Made by a program: the position numbers and the translations under genes
Shown here: piece after piece, positions 17,153 to 25,897 of the stretch
Numbering within the stretch: position 1 is the stretch's first letter
Layout of the letters: each line of letters begins with the position of its first letter
Assembly: GCA_904420535.1 (NCBI GenBank)
Contig: CAJFVQ010000061.1
Span: 1-54,654, forward strand
Direction of reading: 5' to 3'
From: Candidatus Cryptoclostridium obscurum
Lineage (GTDB): Bacteria; Bacillota; Dehalobacteriia; UBA7702
Length of the DNA stretch: 54,654 nt
The notes under the pieces: generated by a model
Databases searched by the model: none
What the model saw: only the letters and a program-made list of their open reading frames with translations
Told to the model about the DNA's origin: nothing

Positions 17153-18106
17153 ATGATAGATGAAATAAAAGAAGAGAAAATTAAGCTTCCTTCAGAAAAA
17201 TCTTCGCACTCTCCCTCTCTGCCTGGTTCTTCCCAAAGGGATATTCAGTCTTTTGGCGAATATCTTTTGGTGGAAAAAGGAAGCTCTCCCCATACCATTG
17301 AAAATTATCGACTGGACTTGGTGGATTTCAGTTCGTTTTTGAAAAAACCCCTTGCAGAAGCTGAACGGAAAGATATGACCGCCTATTTTTCCCATTGTCG
17401 CGAAGTTGGTTTAGCTCCGTCTTCCATGGCCAGAAAACGTTCGGCATTGCGAAGCTTTTACAAGTTTTTATTATTGGATCGAAGAATTGAAAAAGATCCT
17501 ACAGCAGAATTGGAAAATCCCAAAATGACAAAGTACTTGCCCAATGTTTTGATGCAAGATGAAGTCTCGCTTCTTTTGAACCAGCCCGATGAATCTACCA
17601 TCGGCGGTCTGAGGGATAAAGCGATTCTGGAAACTCTTTATGCTACGGGAATGCGCGTTAGCGAGCTAGTGGGGCTGGCCCTGGATGATGTGAATTTTCA
17701 ATTCGGTTATGCAAAATGTTTTGGTAAAGGCGGAAAAGAACGTATCGTCCCTTTGGGCTCCTATGCGATTCAATCGTTAAAACAATATTTGAAAGACAGC
17801 CGTCCTAAATTATTGAAGGACAAGCGTTCCAACGATCTGTTTGTCAATGCTAAAGGCGGTACTCTGACCCGCCAAAGCGTATGGAATATCGTAAAAAAAT
17901 ACGGTAAAAGCGCCGGCCTCGGCGACGCTGTGAGCCCCCACACACTTCGTCATTCTTTGGCCGCCCATATGCTGGAGAATGGGGCTGATCTCCGTACCGT
18001 ACAGGAGATTTTAGGTCATGTGGATTTGGCTACCACACAAATTTATACACAGCTTTTACAAAAATCTATTACAGCGGAGTTCAAACGGTGCCATCCCAGA
18101 AGCTAA
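17153..18106 (+). CDS. xerD: Tyrosine recombinase XerD-like
   Basis: A site-specific recombinase that, with a partner, resolves chromosome dimers at dif. It has 317 residues. The N-terminal SAM-like core-binding domain (SFGEYLLVEKGSSPHTIENYRLDL) is followed by a catalytic domain with Arg168 (GMRVSEL), the KGGKERIVP strand, His263/Arg266 (PHTLRHSLAAHML), His289 (LGHVD) and nucleophile Tyr298 (QIYTQL). The ATG at 17153 follows GGAAGGGAG; the frame extends 19 codons further upstream without a ribosome site. Position just before deoB and pdp matches the Bacillus xerD (ripX)-deoB-pdp order, favouring XerD over a mobile-element integrase. Confidence 0.93.
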   Translation: MIDEIKEEKIKLPSEKSSHSPSLPGSSQRDIQSFGEYLLVEKGSSPHTIENYRLDLVDFSSFLKKPLAEAERKDMTAYFSHCREVGLAPSSMARKRSALRSFYKFLLLDRRIEKDPTAELENPKMTKYLPNVLMQDEVSLLLNQPDESTIGGLRDKAILETLYATGMRVSELVGLALDDVNFQFGYAKCFGKGGKERIVPLGSYAIQSLKQYLKDSRPKLLKDKRSNDLFVNAKGGTLTRQSVWNIVKKYGKSAGLGDAVSPHTLRHSLAAHMLENGADLRTVQEILGHVDLATTQIYTQLLQKSITAEFKRCHPRS

Positions 18107-18159
18107 AGTGTTGATAAGATTGATGGTATGAATGATAACGAACAAAGAAAGGGAAATGA

Positions 18160-19320
18160 ATGATGAAAAAACGCGTTTTTTTAATTGTATTGGACAGCAT
18201 CGGCATCGGTTCCTTGCCGGATTGGCAGGATTTTGATGATACCGAAAGTAATACATTGGGGCATATTGCCCAAGCCGTAGGCGGACTTTCTCTGCCCCAT
18301 ATGGAATCCCTGGGCCTTGGCAATATCATTCCCATTCAAGGGGTATCTCCTGTTTCCGATCCCCGGGGTTCCTGGGGCAGGGGGATGCTTTCCACTTGTG
18401 GCAAGGATACCACTGCGGGACATTGGGAAATGATGGGGATCGTATTGGAGCGCGGTTTTCCCACGTATCCCCAAGGGTTCCCAGAGGATCTGATCCGCGA
18501 CTTGGAAGATGCCTTTGGTATTGGGATTCTCGGCACCAAACCGGCTTCGGGCACTGTAATTATTGAGGAGTTGGGGGAAGAACATCTTCGCACCAAAAAG
18601 CCTATCGTTTACACATCTGCCGACAGCGTGGTGCAAATTGCTTGCCATGAAGCAGTGTATTGTAATGAGGAATTATATGAACTTTGCCGCAAAGCCAGAA
18701 AGGTTTGCCAGGGGCGTCATGGAGTAGGGAGAGTCATCGCCCGTCCCTTTCGGGGGACGCCGGGACATTTTGAACGCACGGCGTATCGCAAAGATTTTTC
18801 GCTGACGCCGCCGCTTCCCAATCTTCTGGATGAAATGCAAAAAGCACAGATCGTCACTGTGGGCGTAGGGAAGATCAGTGATATTTTTGCCGCACAGTTT
18901 CTTGATGTTTCTTATCCTCTCAAAGGAAATCCTCTTTGCATCGGAAAAACCGAGGAACTCCTGGCCGACCGTGGAAATGACGGATTCTTTTTTGTGAATC
19001 TTGTGGATTTTGATATGCTGTATGGTCATCGCAATGATCCCCAAGGGGACGCCAAAGCCTTGGAAGAATTTGACCGATGCCTGCCTGACTTGTTGAACCA
19101 TATGAAGGACAGTGATTTGTTGATCATCACCGCAGACCACGGCAATGATCCAACAACTTCCAGCACGGATCATAACCGTGAATACGTTCCGATTTTATCC
19201 TATAGTCCTTCTCTCAAAGGACGGGGGTTGGGGGACCGACTGACTTTGGGGGATATCGGCGCCACTGCATATCAATGGCTCACCGGTAAAAAATCTCCTT
19301 TGGGTACCGGCTGGCTTTGA
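18160..19320 (+). CDS. deoB: Phosphopentomutase
   Basis: Interconverts (deoxy)ribose-1-phosphate and -5-phosphate, linking nucleoside breakdown to central metabolism. It has 386 residues, the usual family size. Alkaline-phosphatase-fold metal motifs are visible: VLDSIGIGSLPD, GKDTTAGHWEMMG with the conserved Thr, VNLVDFDMLYGHRND and ITADHGNDPTTSSTDHNREY. The start is one of two adjacent ATGs (18160/18163) after AAAGGGAAA. It lies 14 bases before pdp, so the two form a salvage operon that probably continues into dacF. Confidence 0.97.
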   Translation: MMKKRVFLIVLDSIGIGSLPDWQDFDDTESNTLGHIAQAVGGLSLPHMESLGLGNIIPIQGVSPVSDPRGSWGRGMLSTCGKDTTAGHWEMMGIVLERGFPTYPQGFPEDLIRDLEDAFGIGILGTKPASGTVIIEELGEEHLRTKKPIVYTSADSVVQIACHEAVYCNEELYELCRKARKVCQGRHGVGRVIARPFRGTPGHFERTAYRKDFSLTPPLPNLLDEMQKAQIVTVGVGKISDIFAAQFLDVSYPLKGNPLCIGKTEELLADRGNDGFFFVNLVDFDMLYGHRNDPQGDAKALEEFDRCLPDLLNHMKDSDLLIITADHGNDPTTSSTDHNREYVPILSYSPSLKGRGLGDRLTLGDIGATAYQWLTGKKSPLGTGWL

Positions 19321-19334
19321 GGAGGTGACCATCA

Positions 19335-20684
19335 ATGGATATGATAGCGTGTATTGAAAAGAAAAAACAGGGATTCCCTTTAAGCAAAGAAGAGATTTTC
19401 GCAATCATCAAAAGTTACACTGAGGGAGACTTGCCTGAGTATCAAATGTCTGCATTTCTGATGGCGGTTTGGTTTCGCGGCATGAATCACGATGAAATTT
19501 ACCATCTTACCATGGCCATGATGCACAGTGGAGAGACGATGGATCTTTCCTCATTAGGCTTGACCATTGATAAACACAGTACCGGCGGCATTGGTGATAA
19601 ACTGACGTTGATCGTGGCTCCACTTTGGGCAGCGTCGGGTTTAACCGTGGCTAAAATGTCCGGGCGCGGGTTGGGGTTTACCGGCGGAACCATTGATAAA
19701 ATGGAATCGGTGACCGGCTGCGACGTCGCTTTGACGCCGGAAACATTTTTATCTTTGGCAAAAGAAAACCATATTGTCGTTACGGGGCAGAGCAAAAATT
19801 TGGTTCCTGCCGATAAAAAGATTTACGCTTTAAGGGATGTGACCGCTACGGTTGATTCCATTCCTCTCATTGCTTCCAGTATCATGTCGAAAAAATTGGC
19901 GACCTCCGCCGATGTGCTCATACTTGATGTGAAATTTGGTCGCGGTTCTTTTATGGAAACAAAAAAAGATGCTAAAATTTTGGCCCAAACCATGATTGAA
20001 ATTGGAGAAAAATACGGGCGAAAGGTTGCTGCTTTGCTCAGTCCCATGGAATTTCCTTTGGGGTTTGCGGTGGGAAATGCTTTGGAAGTAAAAGAAGCTT
20101 ATGATATTCTGGGCGGTAACGGCAGCGCAGATCTGATGAAACACAGTTTATTTTTGACAATTCTCGGCCTCTATGCTTCGGGGCTTTGTGCCAATGTGGA
20201 CGATGCATTGAATGTCGCAAAAAGACATATTGCCGATGGCAGCGGTCAAAAAAAGCTTTGCGAGATGTTTCGCTGTCAGGGTGGTCAGTTTACAGGGAAC
20301 GACTTATGCTCTGCGCTTGATTTGCCTCATAACGGGGTTGAACTCATTGCAGAACAGGATGGGTATATTACAGACCTCAATGCTTTGACCGTGGGTACTG
20401 TTGCCATGAATCTGGGAGCAGGGCGAAAAACGCTGAATGACACCATCGACCATAGTGCCGGCGTTTTATTGAAAAAAAACGTTGGCGACTATGTTTGCCG
20501 AGGTGAAGTTTTAGCGAGCCTCTATGGGAAGCATATCGCAGACGATTGTCAAGAACAGTTGGAAGGAGCTTTTACTTTCGGAACAAAAGATGAGATCCCT
20601 GCCGATGACAGCGGCACGGTTCTTCTTGACAGCAAAGAGTTGGAATTAAAAGGAATTATTCATAAGTTATTAACGGACTCATAA
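19335..20684 (+). CDS. pdp: Pyrimidine-nucleoside phosphorylase
   Basis: Phosphorolysis of uridine/thymidine/deoxyuridine to base plus (deoxy)ribose-1-phosphate. It has 449 residues, slightly longer than the roughly 435 of relatives. Signature motifs include KHSTGGIGDKLTLI (phosphate and substrate site), MSGRGLGFTGGTIDKMESVTG, and YALRDVTATVDSIPLI with the K-loop SSIMSKKLA. The ATG follows GGAGGTGACC. Upstream deoB would convert its sugar phosphate product. An older name for this family is DeoA-like thymidine phosphorylase; Firmicute members usually take several pyrimidine nucleosides. Confidence 0.96.
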   Translation: MDMIACIEKKKQGFPLSKEEIFAIIKSYTEGDLPEYQMSAFLMAVWFRGMNHDEIYHLTMAMMHSGETMDLSSLGLTIDKHSTGGIGDKLTLIVAPLWAASGLTVAKMSGRGLGFTGGTIDKMESVTGCDVALTPETFLSLAKENHIVVTGQSKNLVPADKKIYALRDVTATVDSIPLIASSIMSKKLATSADVLILDVKFGRGSFMETKKDAKILAQTMIEIGEKYGRKVAALLSPMEFPLGFAVGNALEVKEAYDILGGNGSADLMKHSLFLTILGLYASGLCANVDDALNVAKRHIADGSGQKKLCEMFRCQGGQFTGNDLCSALDLPHNGVELIAEQDGYITDLNALTVGTVAMNLGAGRKTLNDTIDHSAGVLLKKNVGDYVCRGEVLASLYGKHIADDCQEQLEGAFTFGTKDEIPADDSGTVLLDSKELELKGIIHKLLTDS

Positions 20685-20720
20685 AATAAACTATCGAATC
20701 AAGGGGAGAAAGGTGAAACC

Positions 20721-21998
20721 ATGAACCATATGAGAAAAGTTGTGGCGTTATTGTTAGTGTTCACTGTTTTGTTAGGATTCTCCTGGGGAATTTTGGCGGA
20801 AGAAGCCTCCGGAACCACTCAGGATACGACAGTGCAAACTACAACTGATCCTAATAAAGTAGCTTCTACCGAACAATATACGGAAGAAGAGTATCAAGAG
20901 GTGGTGGCTTCGGTAAACAGCGTTGCCGAAGGTACCTTGCCAGAAATTAAAGCCAATGCCGTGATGTTGGTAGAACCGGTGACAGGTACGGTGATTTACG
21001 AAAAAAATGCCGATGCTAAAGTATACCCTGCCAGCACAACGAAGATCATGACATTGATCTTGGCTTTGGAAGCCATCAATGACGGAAAGTTTTCCATGGA
21101 AGACGAAGTAACAACTTCTGCCTATGCTGCTTCCATTGAGGGATCCAGCGCCTTATTGGCAGAAGGAGAAGTGCATACCCTTCACGATTTATTAGCAGCG
21201 ATGGCTGTCGGTTCCGCCAATGACGCTGCCATGGTTGTGGCAGAGTATATTGGAGGTAGTGAAGAAGGCTTTATCAAAATGATGAATGATAAAGCCGCTG
21301 AACTGGGAATGACCGGCACTCACTATATGAATCCCCACGGACTTCATGATGATAATCATTATACCACGGCTAGGGATATGATGACCCTTTCTCTTTATGC
21401 CATTGACGTACCTCAGCTTCTGGATTTTACCTCTATGAAAGAATTTGAATTTCGTCCGGATCCCCATAAAATGCTTTTGTATAATACCAATAAACTTCTA
21501 TTTTGGTATGAAGGCACTGATGGATTGAAAACAGGCACCACATCTCCGGCGGGCCGTTGTCTCCTTTCCACCGTCGTCCGGGACGATTTGCGTCTCGTTG
21601 GTGTGGTCATGGGCGGTACAGAAAGAAACAGCCATTACAGTGAAAGTATGAAGTTGATGAATTATGGCTTTTCTCAATATACGATGGCGGAAATTTTGAC
21701 GCCAGAAAAAGAGCTGACTGCCGCAGGTATTGCCAAAGGAAGAGAAGAAACCGTTAATCTCATGGTTACCGAAGCGGTGCGGTTACCCAGTTCTAAAACA
21801 GAGGATCCCGGATATACAGTAGAATATGAAGTGGATCCCGATTTGGAAGCTCCAATTGAAAAAGGGGAAAAAGCAGGGGAGGCTGTGGTTTCTCTCAATG
21901 GTGAGGAACTTGCCCGGGTCGACCTTGTCACTGCTCAAGCTGTAGAAAAACAAACTTTTTGGCAGGCGATTGTGCGTTTCTTCCAAAATCTCTTTTAA
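20721..21998 (+). CDS. dacF: D-alanyl-D-alanine carboxypeptidase, DacF-like
   Basis: A penicillin-binding carboxypeptidase that trims the peptide side chains of peptidoglycan; DacF acts in spore cortex formation in Bacillus. It has 425 residues. A signal peptide (HMRKVVALLLVFTVLLGFSWG) is followed by active-site motifs Ser105-Thr-Thr-Lys108, Ser165-Ala-Asn167 and Lys270-Thr-Gly, then a PBP5-type C-terminal beta domain and a short amphipathic tail (AIVRFFQNLF) that would hold it at the membrane. Position between pdp and the spoIIA operon is the classic dacF location, which supports the name. Confidence 0.93.
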   Translation: MNHMRKVVALLLVFTVLLGFSWGILAEEASGTTQDTTVQTTTDPNKVASTEQYTEEEYQEVVASVNSVAEGTLPEIKANAVMLVEPVTGTVIYEKNADAKVYPASTTKIMTLILALEAINDGKFSMEDEVTTSAYAASIEGSSALLAEGEVHTLHDLLAAMAVGSANDAAMVVAEYIGGSEEGFIKMMNDKAAELGMTGTHYMNPHGLHDDNHYTTARDMMTLSLYAIDVPQLLDFTSMKEFEFRPDPHKMLLYNTNKLLFWYEGTDGLKTGTTSPAGRCLLSTVVRDDLRLVGVVMGGTERNSHYSESMKLMNYGFSQYTMAEILTPEKELTAAGIAKGREETVNLMVTEAVRLPSSKTEDPGYTVEYEVDPDLEAPIEKGEKAGEAVVSLNGEELARVDLVTAQAVEKQTFWQAIVRFFQNLF

Positions 21999-22100
21999 AA
22001 TATTTGCTTTCTATGATTGATTGAGACTTATTTACCTTGCAGCGATGAACGGGAAGACGAATGTTGGGGAAACGGGATCTTAATCATTTGATTTTCGATG

Positions 22101-22145
22101 AAAACCCAAGGAGTAATGGGAATTGCGTATGACTCCTTGGGTTTT
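22101..22145 (+). terminator. Terminator after dacF
   Basis: AAAACCCAAGGAGT (22101-22114) pairs exactly with ACTCCTTGGGTTTT (22132-22145). It isolates the spoIIA operon from upstream read-through. Confidence 0.85.
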
Positions 22146-22161
22146 ATGATGTTCGGTCGTT

Positions 22162-22178
22162 TTCGACAAAGGATTTCA
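22162..22178. promoter_or_regulatory. Perfect Spo0A box at the spoIIA promoter
   Basis: TTCGACA (22162-22168) is the exact complement of the 0A box TGTCGAA; the extended form TTTGTCGAAA also matches. It overlaps AAAGGATTT, a good sigma-H -35 (RNAGGAWWW), although the -10 downstream is weak. A one-mismatch copy, TCTCGAA, lies at 22207-22213. In Bacillus, Spo0A~P activates spoIIA with sigma-H. Confidence 0.7.
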
Positions 22179-22239
22179 CATTCCAACAAAGGGTTGACCG
22201 GGAAAATCTCGAACTCTAAGGAAGAAGGAGGATTAATCT

Positions 22240-22563
22240 ATGGAATGGAGCATCCAAAACGGCGCCCTTTGGCTGTCAGTAAAAGGAGAATTTGATTTGA
22301 GTCAATGTCCCGCTTTACGTGAAAAAGCAATGGAGCAGATCGAAGAAAACGGCATCAATCGGATTGTGTTTGACTGTTCTGGGACAACCTTTATTGATAG
22401 CTCCGGGCTGGGGTTGATGTTGACCCTTTATAAAAAAACCGCACCGTTGGGCGGCGGTGTTTTTGTGAAAAATGTCAGTCCTTTGCTCATGCCCTTTTTC
22501 GTTATGGCAGGGCTGGATCAGATTTTGGAAATTGAAAGAAGCGAGGGGAATCGTCATGAGTGA
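22240..22563 (+). CDS. spoIIAA: SpoIIAA anti-sigma-F factor antagonist
   Basis: A STAS-domain protein of 107 residues. In its unphosphorylated form it binds SpoIIAB and frees sigma-F in the forespore. The conserved DSSGLG motif (53-58) holds the serine phosphorylated by SpoIIAB (Ser55 by alignment). The ATG follows AAGAAGGAGG. It overlaps spoIIAB by 8 bases, and spoIIAB overlaps sigF by 4, giving the standard tricistronic spoIIA operon. A perfect Spo0A box lies about 70 bases upstream. Confidence 0.96.
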   Translation: MEWSIQNGALWLSVKGEFDLSQCPALREKAMEQIEENGINRIVFDCSGTTFIDSSGLGLMLTLYKKTAPLGGGVFVKNVSPLLMPFFVMAGLDQILEIERSEGNRHE

Positions 22564-23026
22564 TACGCAGAAAATAAAAGTATGGGAGCAGCTTTACGAA
22601 ACTGCTGAAAATCGTTTGACTATGACGTTTCAATCCGTCAAAGAAAATGTAGCAGTGGCACGGCTTACCGCGGCTTCTTTTGGCAGCCTTCTCAGTTTTT
22701 CCATGGCGGAACTTGAAGAATTAAAGGTTGCGGTTTCCGAAGGTGTATCCAATGCTATTATCCATGGTTATCTTAACGATCCGCAGAAAAGTGTGATGAT
22801 GTCTTTGGCACAAAGTGATGGAAGTATTCTCATTATCATTCGAGATAATGGGATTGGTATGGAGGATGTGGAAAAATCCATGGAACCGGCCTATTCCACA
22901 GTAGAAGACCGTATGGGGTTGGGATTCGTATTTATGAAGTCCTTTATGGATGAATTTACTGTGATTTCCACTCCCGGTTGCGGCACAACATTGCTAATGC
23001 GAAAACAACCACAAAAATGCTTATGA
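22556..23026 (+). CDS. spoIIAB: SpoIIAB anti-sigma-F factor and kinase
   Basis: A GHKL-fold serine kinase and anti-sigma factor, 156 residues. It binds sigma-F when loaded with ATP and phosphorylates SpoIIAA. ATP-site motifs are clear: N-box EGVSNAIIHGY, G1 DNGIGM, G2 DRMGLGFVFMKSFMDE and the final GCGTTL. The ATG at 22556 has GAGGGG upstream and lies inside the end of spoIIAA. The frame is open further upstream but only as an overlap with spoIIAA. Confidence 0.95.
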   Translation: MSDTQKIKVWEQLYETAENRLTMTFQSVKENVAVARLTAASFGSLLSFSMAELEELKVAVSEGVSNAIIHGYLNDPQKSVMMSLAQSDGSILIIIRDNGIGMEDVEKSMEPAYSTVEDRMGLGFVFMKSFMDEFTVISTPGCGTTLLMRKQPQKCL

Positions 23027-23715
23027 ACGGTTATCATACTTTTTCCCAGGAGCAAAAAGATGCTTTATGGCAAAGAATGGAGCAAGGAGATGAAACCGCC
23101 AGGGAAACGCTGATTCTAAGTAACGAGCGTTTGGTCTGGAGTGTTGTCTCCCGTTTTTCTACAGTTTCAGAAAGAAGAGAAGATCTTTTTCAAGCCGGTA
23201 TGGTAGGACTTATGCGTGCTGTGGACCGTTTTGATTTTCGGCGGGGAACCTCTTTTGCCACCTTTGCGGTACCGCATATTTTTGGTGAAATGAGCCACTT
23301 ATACCGGAAACTTCAAAATGGGGGAAGAAGGGTTTCTTCCGAACAAATCAATTGTGCAGAGCGGGAATTTATAGAAAAATATGGACGCAGTCCTAAACTC
23401 GATGAATTGGCGGAAGAACTGGGTTGTAATCCCCAAGACATTTTACAACAACATGAAATTCCCATGGAAGAAGCGGAAGATGTTCCTGACGGTAGATGGG
23501 AAGATTCTTTTCAAGCAGTGGAAAATCGCCTCTTCTTCCACAGGCTTTTTCGAAGTTTACCATTGCGCCAGCGTCAAATTATTTACGAACGATACTACCG
23601 GCAAAAGACCCAAGCGGAGGTGGCTGCGGAATTGGAAATTAGTCAGACTCGCGTGAGCCGTTTGGAAAAGGATGCTTTGCGCAGGTTGGAGGAAGTCGCC
23701 AAAGAAGGGAGATAA
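23023..23715 (+). CDS. sigF: RNA polymerase sporulation sigma factor F
   Basis: The first forespore-specific sigma factor (SpoIIAC). It has 230 residues from the ATGA overlap with spoIIAB, a little shorter at the N-terminus than the roughly 250 of Bacillus sigma-F. Region 2 (NERLVWSVVSRFS..EDLFQAGMVGLMRAVDRFDFRRGTSFATFAVPHI contains the core-binding and -10 helices), region 3 (RSPKLDELAEELG) and region 4 (LPLRQRQIIYERYYRQKTQAEVAAELEISQTRVSRLEK) are all intact. An in-frame ATG at 23017 or an earlier start is possible. It is regulated by SpoIIAB upstream. Confidence 0.95.
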   Translation: MNGYHTFSQEQKDALWQRMEQGDETARETLILSNERLVWSVVSRFSTVSERREDLFQAGMVGLMRAVDRFDFRRGTSFATFAVPHIFGEMSHLYRKLQNGGRRVSSEQINCAEREFIEKYGRSPKLDELAEELGCNPQDILQQHEIPMEEAEDVPDGRWEDSFQAVENRLFFHRLFRSLPLRQRQIIYERYYRQKTQAEVAAELEISQTRVSRLEKDALRRLEEVAKEGR

Positions 23716-23812
23716 GAATGATTCATTGATTTTTAATGGAACTCTAATGCTGAAGCGTTAAAAACTATGATATAATGATTTTATCAAGCAGAAGCCTTGG
23801 AGGATCATTGAA

Positions 23813-24481
23813 ATGAAAAATCGTTTTGGTGCTGCCCTATGGGGAGTATTGTTGATTATTTTAGGAATCATTTTAGGCGGCAATGTATTGGGAATCTGGT
23901 ATATTGATATTTTCTTCCCCGGTTGGTGGACGTTATTTATTATCGTTCCTTGTATTTATAATATCGTGAAGGATGGATTTCATCCCGGTAATACGGTTGG
24001 TCTCTTGATTGGTGTCGTATTCCTTTGTTCCGCATGGGGACTTTTCTCCTGGCACCTCATTTGGAAAATGGTGATCCCCTTTTTATTGGTGGTAATCGGT
24101 ATCAGCCTTGTGGTCGGCAGAAGGAACCGCAGGTACGAAGGAGAGGAGTATCGTGGCGATACTGGAAATATTTCTGCCTTTTGTTGCGGCCAGGAGTTGA
24201 GAATTGAAAATGCGCCTTATCGTGGCGGCACTGTCAGCGCTACCTTGGGCGGTGTGGAGTTGGATTTGCGCAATGCCTTGATCACGGAGGATATTACCAT
24301 CAAAGCGCGGTCGTTTATGGGAGGAATTGAAATATACTTTCCACCCAATGTACGGGTAGAAGTTCAGTCCAGTCCTTTTTTGGGCGGCGTAGAAAATAAA
24401 ATCTCTGCAATGGCAGCAGCTTTCGGTCCCACGGTTTTTGTGGATTGTCGTCCAGTATTGGGGGGGATCGAATTAAAATAA
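23813..24481 (+). CDS. LiaF-like membrane protein (LiaI/LiaF-type transmembrane region plus C-terminal domain)
   Basis: A 222-residue protein. Four hydrophobic segments fill the first roughly 110 residues (GAALWGVLLIILGIILGG; WWTLFIIVPCIYNIV; VGLLIGVVFLCSAWGLF; MVIPFLLVVIGISLVVG). A C-terminal beta-rich domain carries repeated glycine turns (SATLGGVELDLRNA; ARSFMGGIEIYFP; SPFLGGVENK; RPVLGGIELK), the hallmark of the LiaF C-terminal / DUF2154 family. LiaF proteins repress cell-envelope stress signalling by LiaSR, but no kinase or regulator is next to it here. It is 97 bases after sigF with its own GGAGG site; whether it belongs to that transcript is unknown. Confidence 0.8.
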   Translation: MKNRFGAALWGVLLIILGIILGGNVLGIWYIDIFFPGWWTLFIIVPCIYNIVKDGFHPGNTVGLLIGVVFLCSAWGLFSWHLIWKMVIPFLLVVIGISLVVGRRNRRYEGEEYRGDTGNISAFCCGQELRIENAPYRGGTVSATLGGVELDLRNALITEDITIKARSFMGGIEIYFPPNVRVEVQSSPFLGGVENKISAMAAAFGPTVFVDCRPVLGGIELK

Positions 24482-24500
24482 TTTTTCTCCAAAAATGTAA

Positions 24501-24530
24501 AATCACCGGCAAGGCCGGTGATTTTTTATT
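24501..24530. terminator. Bidirectional terminator
   Basis: AATCACCGGC (24501-24510) pairs with GCCGGTGATT (24514-24523) around AAG, then TTTTATTTT on the plus strand. The same hairpin lies just after the minus-strand acetyltransferase stop. Confidence 0.9.
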
Positions 24531-24966
24531 TTAGAGTCTTTTGTAAATAGATCATATCAATCAGTTGTTTGCCATATTCAAAAATTGGATGATTATAATA
24601 ATCCGTAAAAAAATTTTTGATCACATGGGAACGACGAAATCCGCACTTTTCGTAAAAGCCAACAGTTGTTTCGCCGGTTCCCACTTGTAATATGGAATAA
24701 TCGTCTTGGTAGCGTTTGACGATATCATGGATTATCGCTTGTCCGTATCCCATTCTCTGATACTTTGTTTCCGTCGCGAGATTTTTAATTTCTAAAACTT
24801 CTGCGCTTACTTTTTGTACGACACAGACTGCTTTTACTCCGTGGTCTTCCAGGACGTACATTTCGCCCTTTTCCAGATAACGGTCAATCATACTTTCCTG
24901 TTCATCGCCTAGCAAAAGAAGTTCCAGATATTGTTTTTTATGGTTTGTAATTTGTCTTGTATTCAT
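24526..24966 (-). CDS. GNAT-family N-acetyltransferase
   Basis: A 146-residue acetyl-CoA-dependent acetyltransferase. The acetyl-CoA loop is in motif A (VLEIKNLATETKYQRMGYGQ, i.e. QxxGxG), and motif B (TVGFYEKCGFRRS) is also clear. Substrate is not predictable from sequence. It is the last of a run of minus-strand genes; 58 bases separate it from amrS, and its ribosome site is weak, so it may have its own promoter. Confidence 0.85.
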   Translation of the reverse strand: MNTRQITNHKKQYLELLLLGDEQESMIDRYLEKGEMYVLEDHGVKAVCVVQKVSAEVLEIKNLATETKYQRMGYGQAIIHDIVKRYQDDYSILQVGTGETTVGFYEKCGFRRSHVIKNFFTDYYNHPIFEYGKQLIDMIYLQKTLK

Positions 24967-25024
24967 GGCTTTCCACGTATAAAATAGCGTTTAATATTTT
25001 AATCATTTCATGATAGCGTAACGT

Positions 25025-25894
25025 TTACAGGTTTCCCAAGTAAATATAGCGAAGGTACTGTGACGCCGCTTCCGCCGCATTGTCCAAAGTATCCACAGGA
25101 GTCGGTTCCATATCGGACATCTGATATCTTGGGTGAAAACGACTGAGGTGGTAGGGAATCTCTGGATCGATGGCGGCAATCCATTGCGCCATGGCTGTGA
25201 TCTCTTCAATGGAATCGTTGAGACCCGGAATGATCAGGGTGGTGATTTCAATATGGCATTCTTTTGCCGCGGCGAGGATGTTCCCTTTTACCGTTTCCAA
25301 ATCGCCCTTGCATTCTTTTTTATAAAATGAATCGGTAAATGCCTTTAAGTCAATGTTTATGGCGTCTGTCAATTTTAATAACTCTTCCCATGGTTCCCGG
25401 GCGAGGTATCCGTTAGTCACGAGAATGTTTTTTAAGCCGGCGTCTTTGACCAGTCGATCACAGTCCCGAACGTATTCGAAGTTGATTGTGGGTTCATGGT
25501 AAGAAAAAGCCAATCCGATATTATCATTTAACGTTTGGTTAAGAGCTAAATCCCGCAATCTTTCGGGAGAGTAATATGTGAAGTCTGCTTCCTGTTGGGA
25601 AATGTGATAATTCTGGCAAAAGGGGCATTGGAAATTACATCCGTAAGAAGCCGCGGTTAAGATGGTATTTTCCGGATAATAGCGGTTTAAAGGCTTTTTT
25701 TGAATGGGGTCCACGGCAATTGAGGTGATTTTTCCATAACCTTCGGCCACGAGTTTTCCGTCAATATTGCGCCGTGCCAGGCAGCGCCCTGTCTCGCCCG
25801 GAACGATTCGGCAACGATGAGGGCAAAGATCGCAGCGGATATCATTTCCTTCGCGGTGCCAGTACTCTGCTGTATGGCGATTGGGCGTCGTCAT
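25025..25894 (-). CDS. amrS: AmmeMemoRadiSam system radical SAM enzyme (AmrS), short form
   Basis: A radical S-adenosylmethionine enzyme of 289 residues related to pyruvate formate-lyase activases. The cluster motif is CNFQCPFCQNYH (CxxxCxxC), preceded by an N-terminal Cys-rich segment (CDLCPHRCRI..GRC). Downstream motifs include SYHEPTINFEY and NIDLKAF. The start has GGAGG 8 bases upstream, inside the last codons of the AmrB-AmrA gene, so they are coupled. The protein stops at RYIYLGNL; relatives usually continue about 40 residues with a CxxC-containing tail, so this one looks C-terminally short. The natural substrate of this system is unknown. Confidence 0.88.
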   Translation of the reverse strand: MTTPNRHTAEYWHREGNDIRCDLCPHRCRIVPGETGRCLARRNIDGKLVAEGYGKITSIAVDPIQKKPLNRYYPENTILTAASYGCNFQCPFCQNYHISQQEADFTYYSPERLRDLALNQTLNDNIGLAFSYHEPTINFEYVRDCDRLVKDAGLKNILVTNGYLAREPWEELLKLTDAINIDLKAFTDSFYKKECKGDLETVKGNILAAAKECHIEITTLIIPGLNDSIEEITAMAQWIAAIDPEIPYHLSRFHPRYQMSDMEPTPVDTLDNAAEAASQYLRYIYLGNL

Positions 25895-25897
25895 GGG

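Noticed and set aside
17153-18106. Integrase of a mobile element
   Set aside because: The gene sits in the conserved xerD-deoB-pdp order, and no attachment sites, transposase or phage genes are nearby.
18181-18648. 155-codon minus-strand frame
   Set aside because: Antisense to deoB, which has intact catalytic motifs.
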